Made by a program: the position numbers and the translations under genes
Notes under the pieces: generated by a model
What the model was told of the DNA's origin: nothing
Databases searched by the model: none
The model's input: the letters and a program-made list of their open reading frames with translations, nothing else
DNA from: Cadophora sp. MPI-SDFR-AT-0126
Lineage: Eukaryota > Ascomycota > Leotiomycetes > Helotiales > Ploettnerulaceae
Length of the DNA: 64,000 bases
Assembly (NCBI GenBank): GCA_020747065.1
Contig: JAGMVK010000007.1
Coordinates: 1-64,000 of the forward strand
Reading direction: 5' to 3'
In this document: piece by piece, positions 48,293 through 58,857 of the stretch
How the letters are laid out: every line of letters begins with the position of its first letter
How positions within the stretch are numbered: position 1 is the first letter of the stretch

Positions 48293-51043
48293 ATGAATTC
48301 TACGGCAGCAACCTATACGCCACTCGAATGTCTATTGTTATTCCAAACTTTGGTCGCATACGGCACGGAAGACCAAGATTTCGATCGGATCTCGAGCCTT
48401 CTTACGAATAATGATCTTGTCAAGAGCTCGGAGGCGTATGACGCGCAGCGACTGAGCGCCGACTCCCTGCGGCAATTATATCTACAATTACTGCGCGATG
48501 AATTAAGGGCGGAGGATGAGGCTGTGGATGATTCGACATCAAGGAAACGAAAGCTCCCAACACCCCCCCTTCCATCGATCAAGGATGCCCAGGAGTACAA
48601 GGAGAAGTTGCCTTTGTTGGTGGACCGACTTTACGCGCGATATCGAGATGTTATGGTAAAAGCGATTCAGGAGGACGAGAGGAGATATGCCGCAATCCAG
48701 GAAGAGATTCGGGAGATCGAGAGAGGAGAATGGGACGAGAAGATACTGGAGGAAGACAAGCTTCTAAATGGGATTGCTACTGAAACACCAAAAACAAATG
48801 GCACGCAAGAAAATTTGCCTCAAGAAGCTCGGCCGGAGTCAACGAAGGTACCATCCAAGCCAAATACTCCTCTGGCATCTCCAAAACCCGAAGCCCTACC
48901 TATCAACGATGTCTTGAACAGCAAAGATGCTACGCCAGTTCCTGCAAGCGCCCCGGATCCTCCTCGAGCTCAAGGTTTCCCACCTGCTTTGAGAACTGGC
49001 AGTATTGGGCCACATGGACCTTCCCCTCTACAAGGCTTACCTGATCAGAGACAACAAGTTCAACCAGGATTTGTGCAAAGCCAACCGCCGTATCAACCAG
49101 GCCAACCTCAATATCAGCCTCAACATGTTATGACACCCGGCCAACCTCCAGGAAGCTACACACAATGGCAAACTCTCTCACCGTCTCACTTTCAACAACC
49201 GAACGCATCAATTGCACAATACAATCAACATCAACCGCCACAGGCCCATCATCCAAGACCATTTTCTAGTCCACATGGCATTCCTCCCCCTCAACCACAT
49301 GTACCATCATCACCAGTCAACCAACGTCCTAATCAAATTGCCCTGCCTCCTTCAAATGGCGTTCACAGACCGCCAAGCTCCCCGGCTATGCCTCTTGATG
49401 CACTTGCGGATGCAGCAGGTCAACACCGTACTCATGCTGGATCGCCACGAATGTCACAAGGAGCTCACGGATCCCCGATGATGCAGCAAGAACCTCACGG
49501 ATCTCAGATCATTCAGCCTCCTCATGGAGCTCCTATGATGCAGTATCCTCCTCACGGGTCCCCTATGATGCAGCACAATCCGCAAATGTATCCGGGAACT
49601 CCAATCATGCAAGGTCCTCCACCTGGACCCCAATATACACCACATCAGAGATCTCCTTCCGGCAATGGACCAATTCCGTTTAATCAGCAATACGTACCTT
49701 TCCCGGGCAATCAGCAATTTCAACCACAGCCGAATCATCGTACACCCTTTCAACAACCAAATATTATTCAGCAGCAGCCCAAAACGTATAACTCTCCGTA
49801 CAATGCTGGCCAAGAGCGCAAATCTTCTATTCTTCCTCAGACTCCCTTTTCAAGGGGCTTGCCTCGCCACAGTACTGGAAGTGGAACGGTGTGGACACCA
49901 AATCCCTCCGGCTCTACGCCCAAGAATTTCATGGCCTTTGATCCTCCAGAGATGGAGCCCCTCAGTCCTGTGCTGGCTCCAGCCAAATTGCCAGAGAAGA
50001 AGACCCCAAACAAGAAGACGCCAAAGAAGCCCGAACCTACCAAAGCATTGCCATCAGTCGAGCAACCAAAAAAGCAGGCCAAATCCAAACCTCCTCGTAT
50101 CAATTATCGTAGTCGGGCAGGAAGTACGGCATCTTCGGTTATTGCTGGCTCGCAAAGAAGTCAATCAGTCATGTCACATGCCGACGAGCTTTCGTTGGAC
50201 AACGAGAATATTAATCGGAATGTCAAGCAAGAGGTCGCGACACCAGTTGGGATCGATGACGCTGGCGATACCACTGCTGATGAGTTGCCTCGACATCCTC
50301 GAAAAGGTCCTTCGCCCGCGAAGTCAACGAAAAGAAAGCGGCAGTCTAGTGTTCCATTTGCGCCTATCGAACCCAGACCTTCGAATCCTCCCACGCAAGT
50401 TCTCTGGACAAGAGCCTTCCCAAAGATTTCATCATCTGCTTTGGAATCGATTGCAGGCCATAAAAACGCAAGCACGTTCTCGTATCCAGTCAAGGAGCGA
50501 GATGCCCCTGGCTACAAAAACCTCATTCTTCGACCTCAAGACCTGAAATCAATTAGATCAGCAATTACAGCTGGTTCACGTGCTGCAGCTGCAGTCGTTG
50601 CCGAGGACCCAAGTCTCAACGTCAACCCGACCGCATCGAGTCTTTTGCTTCCTATTTCCGAGGACCTCATCCCACCTAAAGGCATCATCAACTACGCTCA
50701 GCTTGAGAAGGAATTGATGCGAATGTTTGCAAATGCAATCATGTTCAATGCCGATCCTGATCGGGGACTAGGCAGACGATTCCATGAGAATGGGAAGGAT
50801 AAAGGAGATGTTATTGGCTACGAGTTTGACGTAGATGGAATTGTGAAGGATACCAAGGCCATGTTTGCCGATGTCGAGAAGGTTGTAGGAAGTCTGAGGA
50901 GTGCCGAACGAAGCAGTGAAGAGATGAGGGAGAGTTCGACTGTCAGACAAGCGCCTGAAGATGATGATGCCGATGAATTGGCTGGTGATGGAGATTCTCA
51001 TGTGGGAAATACAGGTACTGTGAAGCGACGGAGAAAGGGATGA
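48293..51043 (+). CDS. Bromodomain protein, probable NuA4 subunit (BRD8/Bdc1-like)
   Basis: Single exon, 916 aa. The start is the ATG at 48293; the frame runs further upstream but without an ATG. The N-terminal ~100 residues (TYTPLECLLLFQTLVAYG; RLSADSLRQLYLQLLRDEL) match the conserved head of BRD8/Bdc1-type subunits. A charged coiled coil (KAIQEDERRYAAIQEEIREI) follows. A long Pro/Gln/His-rich low-complexity region comes next, including repeats of HGSPMMQ. The C-terminus has basic tracts and a divergent bromodomain, from SFSYPVK-like FSYPVKERDAPGYKNLI to ELMRMFANAIMFNADPD, ending in an acidic/basic tail. In yeasts such proteins sit in the NuA4 histone acetyltransferase complex and bind acetylated chromatin; the NuA4 assignment is by family resemblance. 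Confidence 0.82.
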   Translation: MNSTAATYTPLECLLLFQTLVAYGTEDQDFDRISSLLTNNDLVKSSEAYDAQRLSADSLRQLYLQLLRDELRAEDEAVDDSTSRKRKLPTPPLPSIKDAQEYKEKLPLLVDRLYARYRDVMVKAIQEDERRYAAIQEEIREIERGEWDEKILEEDKLLNGIATETPKTNGTQENLPQEARPESTKVPSKPNTPLASPKPEALPINDVLNSKDATPVPASAPDPPRAQGFPPALRTGSIGPHGPSPLQGLPDQRQQVQPGFVQSQPPYQPGQPQYQPQHVMTPGQPPGSYTQWQTLSPSHFQQPNASIAQYNQHQPPQAHHPRPFSSPHGIPPPQPHVPSSPVNQRPNQIALPPSNGVHRPPSSPAMPLDALADAAGQHRTHAGSPRMSQGAHGSPMMQQEPHGSQIIQPPHGAPMMQYPPHGSPMMQHNPQMYPGTPIMQGPPPGPQYTPHQRSPSGNGPIPFNQQYVPFPGNQQFQPQPNHRTPFQQPNIIQQQPKTYNSPYNAGQERKSSILPQTPFSRGLPRHSTGSGTVWTPNPSGSTPKNFMAFDPPEMEPLSPVLAPAKLPEKKTPNKKTPKKPEPTKALPSVEQPKKQAKSKPPRINYRSRAGSTASSVIAGSQRSQSVMSHADELSLDNENINRNVKQEVATPVGIDDAGDTTADELPRHPRKGPSPAKSTKRKRQSSVPFAPIEPRPSNPPTQVLWTRAFPKISSSALESIAGHKNASTFSYPVKERDAPGYKNLILRPQDLKSIRSAITAGSRAAAAVVAEDPSLNVNPTASSLLLPISEDLIPPKGIINYAQLEKELMRMFANAIMFNADPDRGLGRRFHENGKDKGDVIGYEFDVDGIVKDTKAMFADVEKVVGSLRSAERSSEEMRESSTVRQAPEDDDADELAGDGDSHVGNTGTVKRRRKG

Positions 51044-52090
51044 AGTGTACAGGAAAGCGTACTTGGCATCCATAAAATGTAGTTTTATATAGAACTGTAA
51101 TCAATACTTGGCTATGAGCCAGATTCTCTCCATCGCATGTGTTCAACTCATTGGCGGATTCATGTGCCTCCCGAAGTCGAGTGTTTTTTTTCGGCTGTCC
51201 AACGTCAAGTCTCGGCTGAGTCGGCTCGTCGGAGTTCCCAACGCTACTCGAACGTTCTCGGTATTCGGAACTGGCACTGAAAAGTTATTACGCCATATCC
51301 TTGGTACATCAAAAATTGAAAAACTTTCACCACAATTGCATGTTTGTCAATGACGCCTGAACACTTGCCCCCAGACCCTCCTCCACGTGCCTCGCAAAAC
51401 ACTCTTGGCGTCCGGGCCGGCCAAGTCCAAACGTTGCAAACATAGAACAGCCGTTACGTAACTTCGAAAAAGGGCTCAATACTATGGGGTAATACCGCAC
51501 TGGGATGCTCTGGACTATGGGGTAATACGACGCCAGGTTCACGACAAGGCGAGACAGCACGAGGCGCGAAGTTTAGTCAAAGGCAACGCACGATTTATAA
51601 AAGTGCGGGGGGTGATTGGTTGATTTGGGGCTTGGCGGGGTTGGCGTGAATATGTCATGTCGTGATGTGATGAGAGGTTTTGATGATGGATGATGGAGTG
51701 AGGGTTATTCTTGCGGATTGTGAGAGGTTTGGTGCACGATTTATAATAGTTGGGGAGGCGATTGGATGATTGAGGGGCTTGGACCAAACAGGTGTTGTGT
51801 CGGTGGTGCATGCAGGCAGTGAGCTGGGCGAATTTGTTTGGAATGTGTCGTGATGACGAGGATGCTTGGACCGTTGCTCGAGGAAGAAAAGTGAGTTCTA
51901 GATCTTTGATGCATCGTGAGGGGACATTCTTTTGTCGTATATAAAGGCCCGTCTGCAGTATGGTTGCTTTTGTAAGTCGACAATTGCACGTCAGAGCAGA
52001 GTGAGTTGTGGAATTTAATCGTCATCGTCCTTGGTTCTCAAGCAATATCTTGATATTGTCATACTGTATTTTTTGGTACTTGATCTCACA
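51044..52090. promoter_or_regulatory. Intergenic with direct repeats and TATA element
   Basis: Contains a 15-bp direct repeat ACTATGGGGTAATAC (about 51480 and 51515), a ~48-bp imperfect direct repeat beginning GCACGATTTATAA (51588 and 51734, offset 146 bp) and a TATA box TATATAAAG at about 51939-51947, some 150 bp before the F-box/LRR start. The region from 51.36 kb is G-rich on the plus strand. No gene recognised. Confidence 0.6.
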
Positions 52091-53617
52091 ATGGCTTCTC
52101 TATCTTTCATGGACTGGGTAACCAGTGTCAAAGGAGCACCAGCTCACGCACCTGGCTCATCACCACTCGAGCGACTTCCCACCGAAATCCTGACCAGAAT
52201 CCTGCTTTTTGTCGCCGCACCAACAGCAAGAAAAGGATGGGACATTCCTCACGCTTTACCAGGTACGTAAGCTCAATTTCATTCAATCTCAGAAATCCAG
52301 ATCTGACACTCTCTAGGCGAATATTCCAGTCGCCCGAACAGTCTTCTGCCATGTCTTCAGGTCTCCCATCGCTTCCATGACATCGCCCTCTTCATGATGT
52401 ACCGAGACCCCAACATCAAAACCCCCAAAGTCTCATCCATAACTCGCTTCTTCGACACCCTAGAACAGAATCCCGAACTCAGCTCTCTAGTCCGAACGTT
52501 CGACATCACGCGCTCAGCTCTGTGCGGTTATAATCTCACCCCCGAGAAGATCTCACGATTACCTCGACTGCGAGATCTCCGATTGTCACTTGGTCATGTG
52601 AAGGATGTGAGGATGTTGCATAGGTTACTGTTTGATTTGCCGGATTTAGAAGCGTTGACGTTAGATGTGAGCTGCTTGAGTGAGAAGACCCAGATGTTGA
52701 GGGGTGCGTTTGATGCTTTGCCTGATGGGTTGAGCAGTGGAATCAGGATTCTGAAGTTCACCGATACTTCTGGAGCTGGTGGATTGCACATTCCTGGGGT
52801 CCTGGAAGCTCTTCTCCCTCGCATGCGGAAATTGCGAGTGCTGGATGTGAGCAGGACGTGTGTGACTGTCGAAGGTCTTGGATCGATCCCATCAGCAGCA
52901 AGATTGACACATCTCAATATTTGGGGATGTCGAGATCTGGATCTAGACGGACTTGTGGATTTCTTGGTCTCCCACCCAGCAGTAAAACACTCACTGGCAG
53001 TCTTAAAAGCTGGATACATCGCCGACGGCGCACCACTGAGTGATCGACAAATCAACACCTTCCTATCACAAGCACCGCCAACCCTCCGCTCTCTCGACCT
53101 TAGTATGTCAAACATGGGACCTAGCAACATTCCACTTTTGCAGAAACTCTGCACCCAGCTGGAAGAATTGAGCGTAGGACAGAACCTCGACATGTACGAA
53201 ATCGAAAGCATGCTCCTCAAGCCTCGCTACGATTTCGAAGACGAGTACCGCACAAATCCTGCTCGAGAAGTGACGAAAGACGAAGCTAAGCACGAAGCGA
53301 TCTTGGAGCCGTTGAAGAACGCTATTGCGATGTGTCGGTTACGGCATCGTTTGGATTCCGTGGCTGTCTCGGAGTCAAGAGATGGGAGGAAAGCAAGAAG
53401 TCCGACGCTCCGGTATTTGAATCTAAGTTCCATTCCGGCGGAAGAGCAGGGGCAGATCAAACAATCGGTGTTGTTTGGGAAGGAGACCGGGCCGTTGGAG
53501 GTTATTGAGGTGGCTAATATTCCGTGGGAGGACTTTGGGATGTTGGGGAGGCATTGCGGTGCTGTTGGGTGGAGGGAACGGTGGGAGGATAAGAGGGTTT
53601 GGGTTGAGAGGTTGTGA
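52091..53617 (+). CDS. F-box/leucine-rich-repeat protein
   Basis: Two exons (52091-52262, 52317-53617), 490 aa. The start is the ATG of MASLSFMDW, with the TATA box about 150 bp upstream. The F-box is SSPLERLPTEILTRILLFV at about residues 23-41; the 54-bp intron (GTACGT..CTCTAG) then joins to GEYSSRPNSLLPCLQVSHRF. Several leucine-rich segments follow (LSRLPRLRDLRLSLGHV-like, LPDLEALTLDVSCL, RKLRVLDVSRTCV, LTHLNIWGCRDLDLDGL, LRSLDLSMSNMG). This is the standard form of a substrate receptor of an SCF ubiquitin ligase; the substrate is not predictable. The C-terminal 100 residues are basic and lack clear repeats. Confidence 0.83.
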
Positions 53618-53845
53618 GATGTTTTTCGGACTCGCTTGTGGGGAAACAAGGTATAAAAAGGCGTAACTTGGGGTGCTGGAGTTCAAAAGTGGCCGTAATG
53701 AGACGTGCGACTTACTAATAAACACATAATACTAATGAATCAGAGTCAGAAAAACCTTCCCCGCATATTAATTTAGGGGCGACAAGAATGAGGAAAGTCC
53801 CGATTCATTGTCTTCGCTTAGCTTGACAACCTCTACTTTTCTATT

Positions 53846-54803
53846 TCACTTCTCAAACACAATCTTATTCCTCAACGCTCCGATCCCCTCGACCTCAACC
53901 TCCACCACATCCCCGTCCTTCAAGAAGCCCTTCGGCTCCATGAACAATCCCACTCCACTCGGTGTCCCGGTCATAATCGCAGTACCCCTCTTCAACGTCG
54001 TGCCTCTACTCAAATGCACGATGATCTGCTTGACAGTCCAGATCATATCGTCTGTTCTCGTCTTCTGTCGGACTTCACCATTGACTCTCGTCTCGTATTG
54101 CAGGTCCTGAGGATCTACGCCATCTGCTAGCAAGACGCAGGGGCCGAGGGGTGCGAATTTGTCGAAGGATTTGGCATATCCAAACTGATTTCCACTAACC
54201 GAGGCAGGAATTTGGAAATTTCTTGCCGAGACATCATTCCCTGCCGTATAGCCCAGAACATAAGACAGTGCTTCGGATTCTGAGATGTTTTTCCCGTCGC
54301 GGGAGATGATGATGGTGAGTTCTCCTTCGTAGTCGAGTTGCGATTGGGCTTCTGGGTGGATGGGAATGTCTTCGTATGGGCCAGCGATGGCGTCTGCGGG
54401 TTTTGTGAAGACGACTGGGTACGATGGGGGCGTGAGCTAGGAGGCAAGGTCAGCGGGTTGCTTTGTCTGGGTGGAAAATGTGACACAGGATGGGAGGACT
54501 TGCGTTTGCTTCTTTAGCGTGATGAGCGTAATTCAGGCCGATGCATTCGAATATTGGTGTTGATTCAATGGGTGAAAGGAGCTGGTTTTGTCAGCTTTTG
54601 TTTTTGTGATTGATTTTGATTATATTATGTACCTTTTTAATGGTAGCTTGCTTTCCAGTCTTGCTGAAACCACTGTATGGATCTCCGGACAAAACTTCTA
54701 CTGATTTCCCTTCTAAGCTCCCTTTAATGTCAGAAGCTGAAGGCTCTCCATATTGCACGGTATCATTCTGATCGGCGAAGCGGATGAATCTCTTGACGCT
54801 CAT
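53846..54803 (-). CDS. Fumarylacetoacetate hydrolase (FAH) family protein
   Basis: Three exons (54803-54633, 54581-54504, 54436-53846), 279 aa. The FAH C-terminal-type domain is complete: NYAHHAKEAN, PPSYPVVFTKPADAIAGP, the metal-binding ExE in QLDYEGELTII (Glu120, Glu122), GYTAGNDVSARN (Asp152), and the closing MTGTPSGVGLFMEPKGFLKDGD. Members split C-C bonds of 2,4-dioxo acids, or hydrate or decarboxylate 2-oxo-enoates, with Mg/Mn. The second intron fits only as a GC..AG intron (GCAAGT donor, CTCCTAG acceptor): other joints shift the frame. It lies beside an extradiol dioxygenase and a phenol-hydroxylase-type gene, where a hydrolase or hydratase of ring-fission products is expected. Exact reaction unknown. 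Confidence 0.87.
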
Positions 54804-55197
54804 GGTGACCTGATTGTAATGTTTTGTTAAGTTAAATGGAAGTTGAGGTGTTCACGTCTGGTCGAGAAGAAAGAAACGTGATCAACGTAGAAATAAGTAG
54901 CTATCAATTTTCGTATTTGCAGGACCATACAGAGCTTTAACCTAGCTCGGTCTGACATGTCCGCAATATCCGCATTTCGGCCTCGGGTGTTGACCCCGAA
55001 GTAAGGTTGCGAGGTGTCCGGACTTACCCCACTTTGAGTTCGTCCGCTCGAACTTACCAGGTAGAATTCGCCCGCTTTTGAAATCTTTGGATCACAGCCG
55101 AAAAGTATGAGTGCGCCGTGATCGATCAGGAACATTGGTCAGACATATCACAGCGTGAACGGTAATGGCAATCGGCAAGTCGTAATTGTCGATCAGA
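54804..55197. promoter_or_regulatory. FAH promoter with CGG-type dyad
   Basis: 394 bp upstream of the FAH gene and downstream of the regulator gene. Contains the palindrome TCGGG-N7-CCCGA at 54983-54999 and a TCCGGA site near 55016, both compatible with binding by a Zn2Cys6 dimer such as the one encoded next door. Confidence 0.5.
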
Positions 55198-57449
55198 TTA
55201 CTCGATACCGCCATAATTCATCAATTCGTCCATTCCCCATCCCCACAGATTTAAATTCATGTCAATACCCAATGGCGGGTTCACAAGATCGAATCGCGGC
55301 TCTGCCCACATATTTTGGACATGATCCTCGTTGCCACCGATCCAGTTCGTAGTCTGCATATTTGGCGGCTGGAGCTGAGAGCCTTGAATAGTTATCTCAT
55401 CTCGTGTGGGAGGTAATTGCTCGCGAGTGACCACATTCTCAGATCTCCTACCATCAGCAAACGCCTTCAACTTACTCTCCAACGTACCCAGCTTGACCCT
55501 GAGCGTATCCGAGACACCCCAAAACTCCACGAAAGCATTGAGATTCATTTGCAGCACATCGAGGTTCGAATCCGCTATGCGCGATTCCACCAGTTTCTTA
55601 CCAAAACTCTTGGATACAACTTGTGCTGCAGCTGCGAGCCAGATGGTGCTTGCGAGGAAAGGATTTACGTGTTGGATATGAGTTGGAGGGCAATTGCGTA
55701 TCAGCGCGACGATGAAGGTTGCGGCATTGAGATAGTGGTTCCAGGCTGCTTGGTTGGGAGGTGTGAGAGCCGATGGGTCAGAGTTGGTGGACGAGGATTT
55801 TTCGCCGAGTTGGCGGGATGTGCTGTCGAAGACTTGGTAGTGATTTATCATGAAGTGGGATAGTTGCGTCATGATGTGTATGCCGTGTTTCGCGCTGTCT
55901 GCTTCAAGAGAGTCGCGTGTGAATCGTAGGAATTCTCCTCTGTAGATAAGCCTAGATGGGAGGGCGGCAGTGAGACAGTAGAGCGAGTTGGCGAGGATGT
56001 CAAGTCCAGGAGGAGCTTCAGTACTCTCAACTGGCGAAGCAGCTGAGTATGCTTGCGGATATGAAAGAAGATGCGCACATCGCATGAGAGCATTGATGAC
56101 GATGAACCATGCCCTCGAACTGGTATTGCCACTCTTTTGTAGACACTTCCACGCCGAAGCTGGATCGGGATCAAGCCTACAGCTCCTCACACAACTATTC
56201 GCAAACCACACTTCGTCGTCGACAGGAAGCCAGGTCTCGTTCTCCTCCCAGTCAATCGCTGTAGGCAGACGGCAAACGGTGCTTGCAAAGACATCGAACT
56301 CCCAAATTACCCACCAGGCGCGGCGTTTTTCTTCGTCGAGTGACGGGCTGGTGTTGATTCGGCTGTTTTGGGGCGGCTTGTCAACGTGGTGTAGTTGGAG
56401 CTCATATGCGATGCGGACGCACGTTCCGATCGAGCGCCATGCGCGACCGCGAACCCCTTCAATTAGTTGTTGGAAGGTGATATGGATCAGAGACTGGAGG
56501 AGATGTAGCGGGAATGTTTCGTCCGCGCAGTCTTGAATGGCCGTGTCCGTGAGTCGAGAAGCGAGATCGTAGAACTGGCGAGGAGAGGGGATCCTTGAAG
56601 TTAATGATCCGTTCTTTTGGATGAAGCGAGACGAGAAGCTGAACATAGATGCTACGAGGGCTTGGAGCTGGACAGGCGAAGATATGTTGGAGAGCTTGGC
56701 ATCAAATGAAGGTCTGTGGAAGAGCGAGAAAGAAGTCATGTTGTTGAAATATGCGTCCATTCTAAACTCGTCAATCACAAGTCCCACGCGTTCTCGACGA
56801 GAAAAGGCTTACAGAGATTTATACGTCTCGCTCGAGATCTCCAAAGCATTGCAGATATGTCCAACGAGATCGTAATTGCGACTCGGAATTTCCTGACGGG
56901 ACGTGCCATCGGAGCTTTGGGGATATGGCTCGTGGGAAAGTTGCAACAGCTGGGACAACGCAAGACCTCTTGAGGGCGACACTTCCGTTCTCGGCTCTGC
57001 AGAACGAAGAGAAGCTGGTGCGGCGGGCTCTATAGAACCAGGCGCATGACGGGCGTCAAGCTGGTATGAGGATGTGCGAGCCTCACTTGATGCTGTGAAC
57101 GTCCTCGCTCTCAGACGTTGAGGGACGCCTGGCAAGTTCAAAACCTGGATGCATCATAGAGCAGCAGGGGACGCACCTGGCTTTGGCCCCGGTTTGTTTG
57201 ATATGAGCGGATATGAGCATTCTCGTGATGTCTTGAGGCACATCCGACATTTTGGTAGAGATCTGTCACTTGAGGCAATTTAGCGAGAAAATCCCCAATA
57301 CTATGCTTATTCACATGCCATTTGATCTTTCTCCTATCCAATAATTAGCTCGTCATTTCAAAATCATAGTATCCTGGGGCTTACCTCTTGCATCGCTCGC
57401 ATGCTAGAGCAGGCCGTGCAGGTGCGGAGGAATTGTTTGAAGCATCCAT
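55198..57449 (-). CDS. Zn(II)2Cys6 transcription factor, candidate cluster regulator
   Basis: Five exons (57449-57385, 57333-57319, 57268-57177, 57128-56813, 56761-55198), 683 aa. The zinc cluster is split over three exons: ACERCKR, RKIK, then CDRSLPKCRMCLKTSRECSY. The 50-bp second intron requires a GC donor (GCATGT) and a CTCAAG acceptor to supply the third Cys in frame. A Ser/Pro-rich linker is followed by the fungal-specific middle homology region (MDAYFNNMTSFSLFHRPSF; RAWRSIGTCVRIAYELQLHH; RRAWWVIWEFDVFASTVCRLP). The C-terminus is acidic/Trp-rich (NLWGWGMDELMN), possibly an activation region. Its position inside the catabolic cluster makes it the probable pathway regulator. The 15-nt second exon is unusually small, so this joint is the weakest point. 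Confidence 0.84.
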
Positions 57450-57852
57450 CTTTCGAGCGGACCTTCCAACCTAACATCGCGGTCGAATGTTGGGAAGCCC
57501 CGTTAATATAGCCAGAAAGAGGGGCAATGGCCCGCATCTGTAGCGCCCAAAAGAGTAGACGCTGATTTCCAATGGAAGGTGTTCCGCATTGTGTTTACCC
57601 CGCCACTTGTTCCTCTCCTCTCAAAGCACGCCAAGATCCCATTGAAAGTTCACAGATTCATGGGTCAAAAAATTTAATTCTCACGTCAGAAATTACCAAC
57701 AACCAAGAAGATTTCCCTGATTCGGCATTCGGGCCATACCAGCGGCCGCATATCTTTCTTTGAGCAAATTGACCACCTTAAATAAGCCAAACAGAAAAAA
57801 GACCAGAGAAACTCCCGCAAGCCCGAATCATTTCATAATCTCTCAAATACAA
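57450..57852. other. Intergenic, regulator promoter
   Basis: 403 bp between the regulator's start and the 3' end of the dioxygenase gene. Nothing notable besides scattered CCCG/CGGG triplets. Confidence 0.45.
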
Positions 57853-58857
57853 TCACTGCAAGAATGTAGGTGGTACATCCGGGCCTGAAATGTCAGCATG
57901 GATCAAACCCCAGAATTCGGTCAACTTACCCCACACATGCAAATTGCCCGGCCCAGCCTGAGTTCTGTTTATTGGCGTCTCATCATTGACCAAATCTCCA
58001 TCGACATAATGCTCCATGATAAAGCCACTCGGATCGAACCAATAATCAAAGATCTGACTGCCCATAACATGTCTGCCCACTCCCCAACAGTTCTCGTACT
58101 TCTTCTCCACTAGCCAATTGTGACCTAGCATCTGGATATCGAAATCGAAGATCTCGAAGCTGGAGTGGTGAACGTGGAATTTGGGGCCCTCGAAGAAGAA
58201 GAAACTGTGATGGTCGACCCATTCCGAGCCGCGGTCGAGATGCATGAATGTTGTGATGTCTTCCTTTGTATCTGGCGCGTACACCAATTCTGTGGGCTTG
58301 AGATTGAAATTTGTAGTGTAGAATTCGAAAGCCTTCTTGTAGTCCGTCACGCAGAGCCCGAAATGGCCCAATTTATGAATCGGCGCCGGTCCCTTCTTGA
58401 ACCGCTGGGTTTTATTCACAGGTCGATTCTTGTGTGTCGGGAAATTGTAGGCGAGTTCTGGGAAGGTCTCTGCAACTTCGACGGGGGTTTGGCCGTAAAC
58501 TAGATGCCATGGGCAGTTGTCGACTGGTTCATAGAATGTGACTCTCTTTCCGCCTCCTGGAGCATCAGAATCGTGTATTGGAGTTGCACCAGGAAGAGAG
58601 GTTGCCAATTCGAGGTCCTCCATTGACTCGACTACGAACGCAGCCCCTCCAAACTTGTCTTCTGCACCTTTCGATGCGCAGACGGCGAATGGTTCTGTTC
58701 CATAGCCACGATAGTATATTGTGTCTTCAGTCTTTCGGCACGGGCTGAAACCGAAGTCGAGGAGGAATTGATGGGCTGCATCGAGGTTCTTGTGGGTGTA
58801 GTAGACGTGTGCGATTCGAACAAGATTGATCTTCTGTTTCGAAGCTGATGGGGACAT
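57853..58857 (-). CDS. Extradiol ring-cleavage dioxygenase-like (VOC superfamily)
   Basis: Two VOC (glyoxalase/bleomycin/dioxygenase) modules. The N-terminal one starts VRIAHVYYTHKNLDAAHQFL; the C-terminal catalytic one has KLGHFGLCVTDYKKAFEFY (His165), KFHVHHSSFEI (His230 or 231) and SGFIMEHYVDGD (Glu282), the two-His/one-Glu iron site of type-I extradiol enzymes such as 2,3-dihydroxybiphenyl 1,2-dioxygenase. It would open a catechol ring next to the hydroxyls in the cytosol. A 45-bp intron (57929-57885, GTAAGT..TTTCAG) is a multiple of three with no stop: splicing gives 319 aa ending HVWGPDVPPTFLQ, retention gives 334 aa. The spliced ending looks more family-like. Promoter is shared with the FAD monooxygenase; TATA-like near 58972-58979. 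Type-I extradiol enzymes are uncommon in characterised fungal pathways. Confidence 0.87.
   Translation of the reverse strand: MSPSASKQKINLVRIAHVYYTHKNLDAAHQFLLDFGFSPCRKTEDTIYYRGYGTEPFAVCASKGAEDKFGGAAFVVESMEDLELATSLPGATPIHDSDAPGGGKRVTFYEPVDNCPWHLVYGQTPVEVAETFPELAYNFPTHKNRPVNKTQRFKKGPAPIHKLGHFGLCVTDYKKAFEFYTTNFNLKPTELVYAPDTKEDITTFMHLDRGSEWVDHHSFFFFEGPKFHVHHSSFEIFDFDIQMLGHNWLVEKKYENCWGVGRHVMGSQIFDYWFDPSGFIMEHYVDGDLVNDETPINRTQAGPGNLHVWGKLTEFWGLIHADISGPDVPPTFLQ

Noticed and set aside
49212..50546. Alternative frames at 49212-49481 and 49665-50546 (+) inside the bromodomain gene
   Set aside because: They arise from repetitive Pro/Gln/His codons in the real frame; the main frame carries the conserved head and bromodomain.
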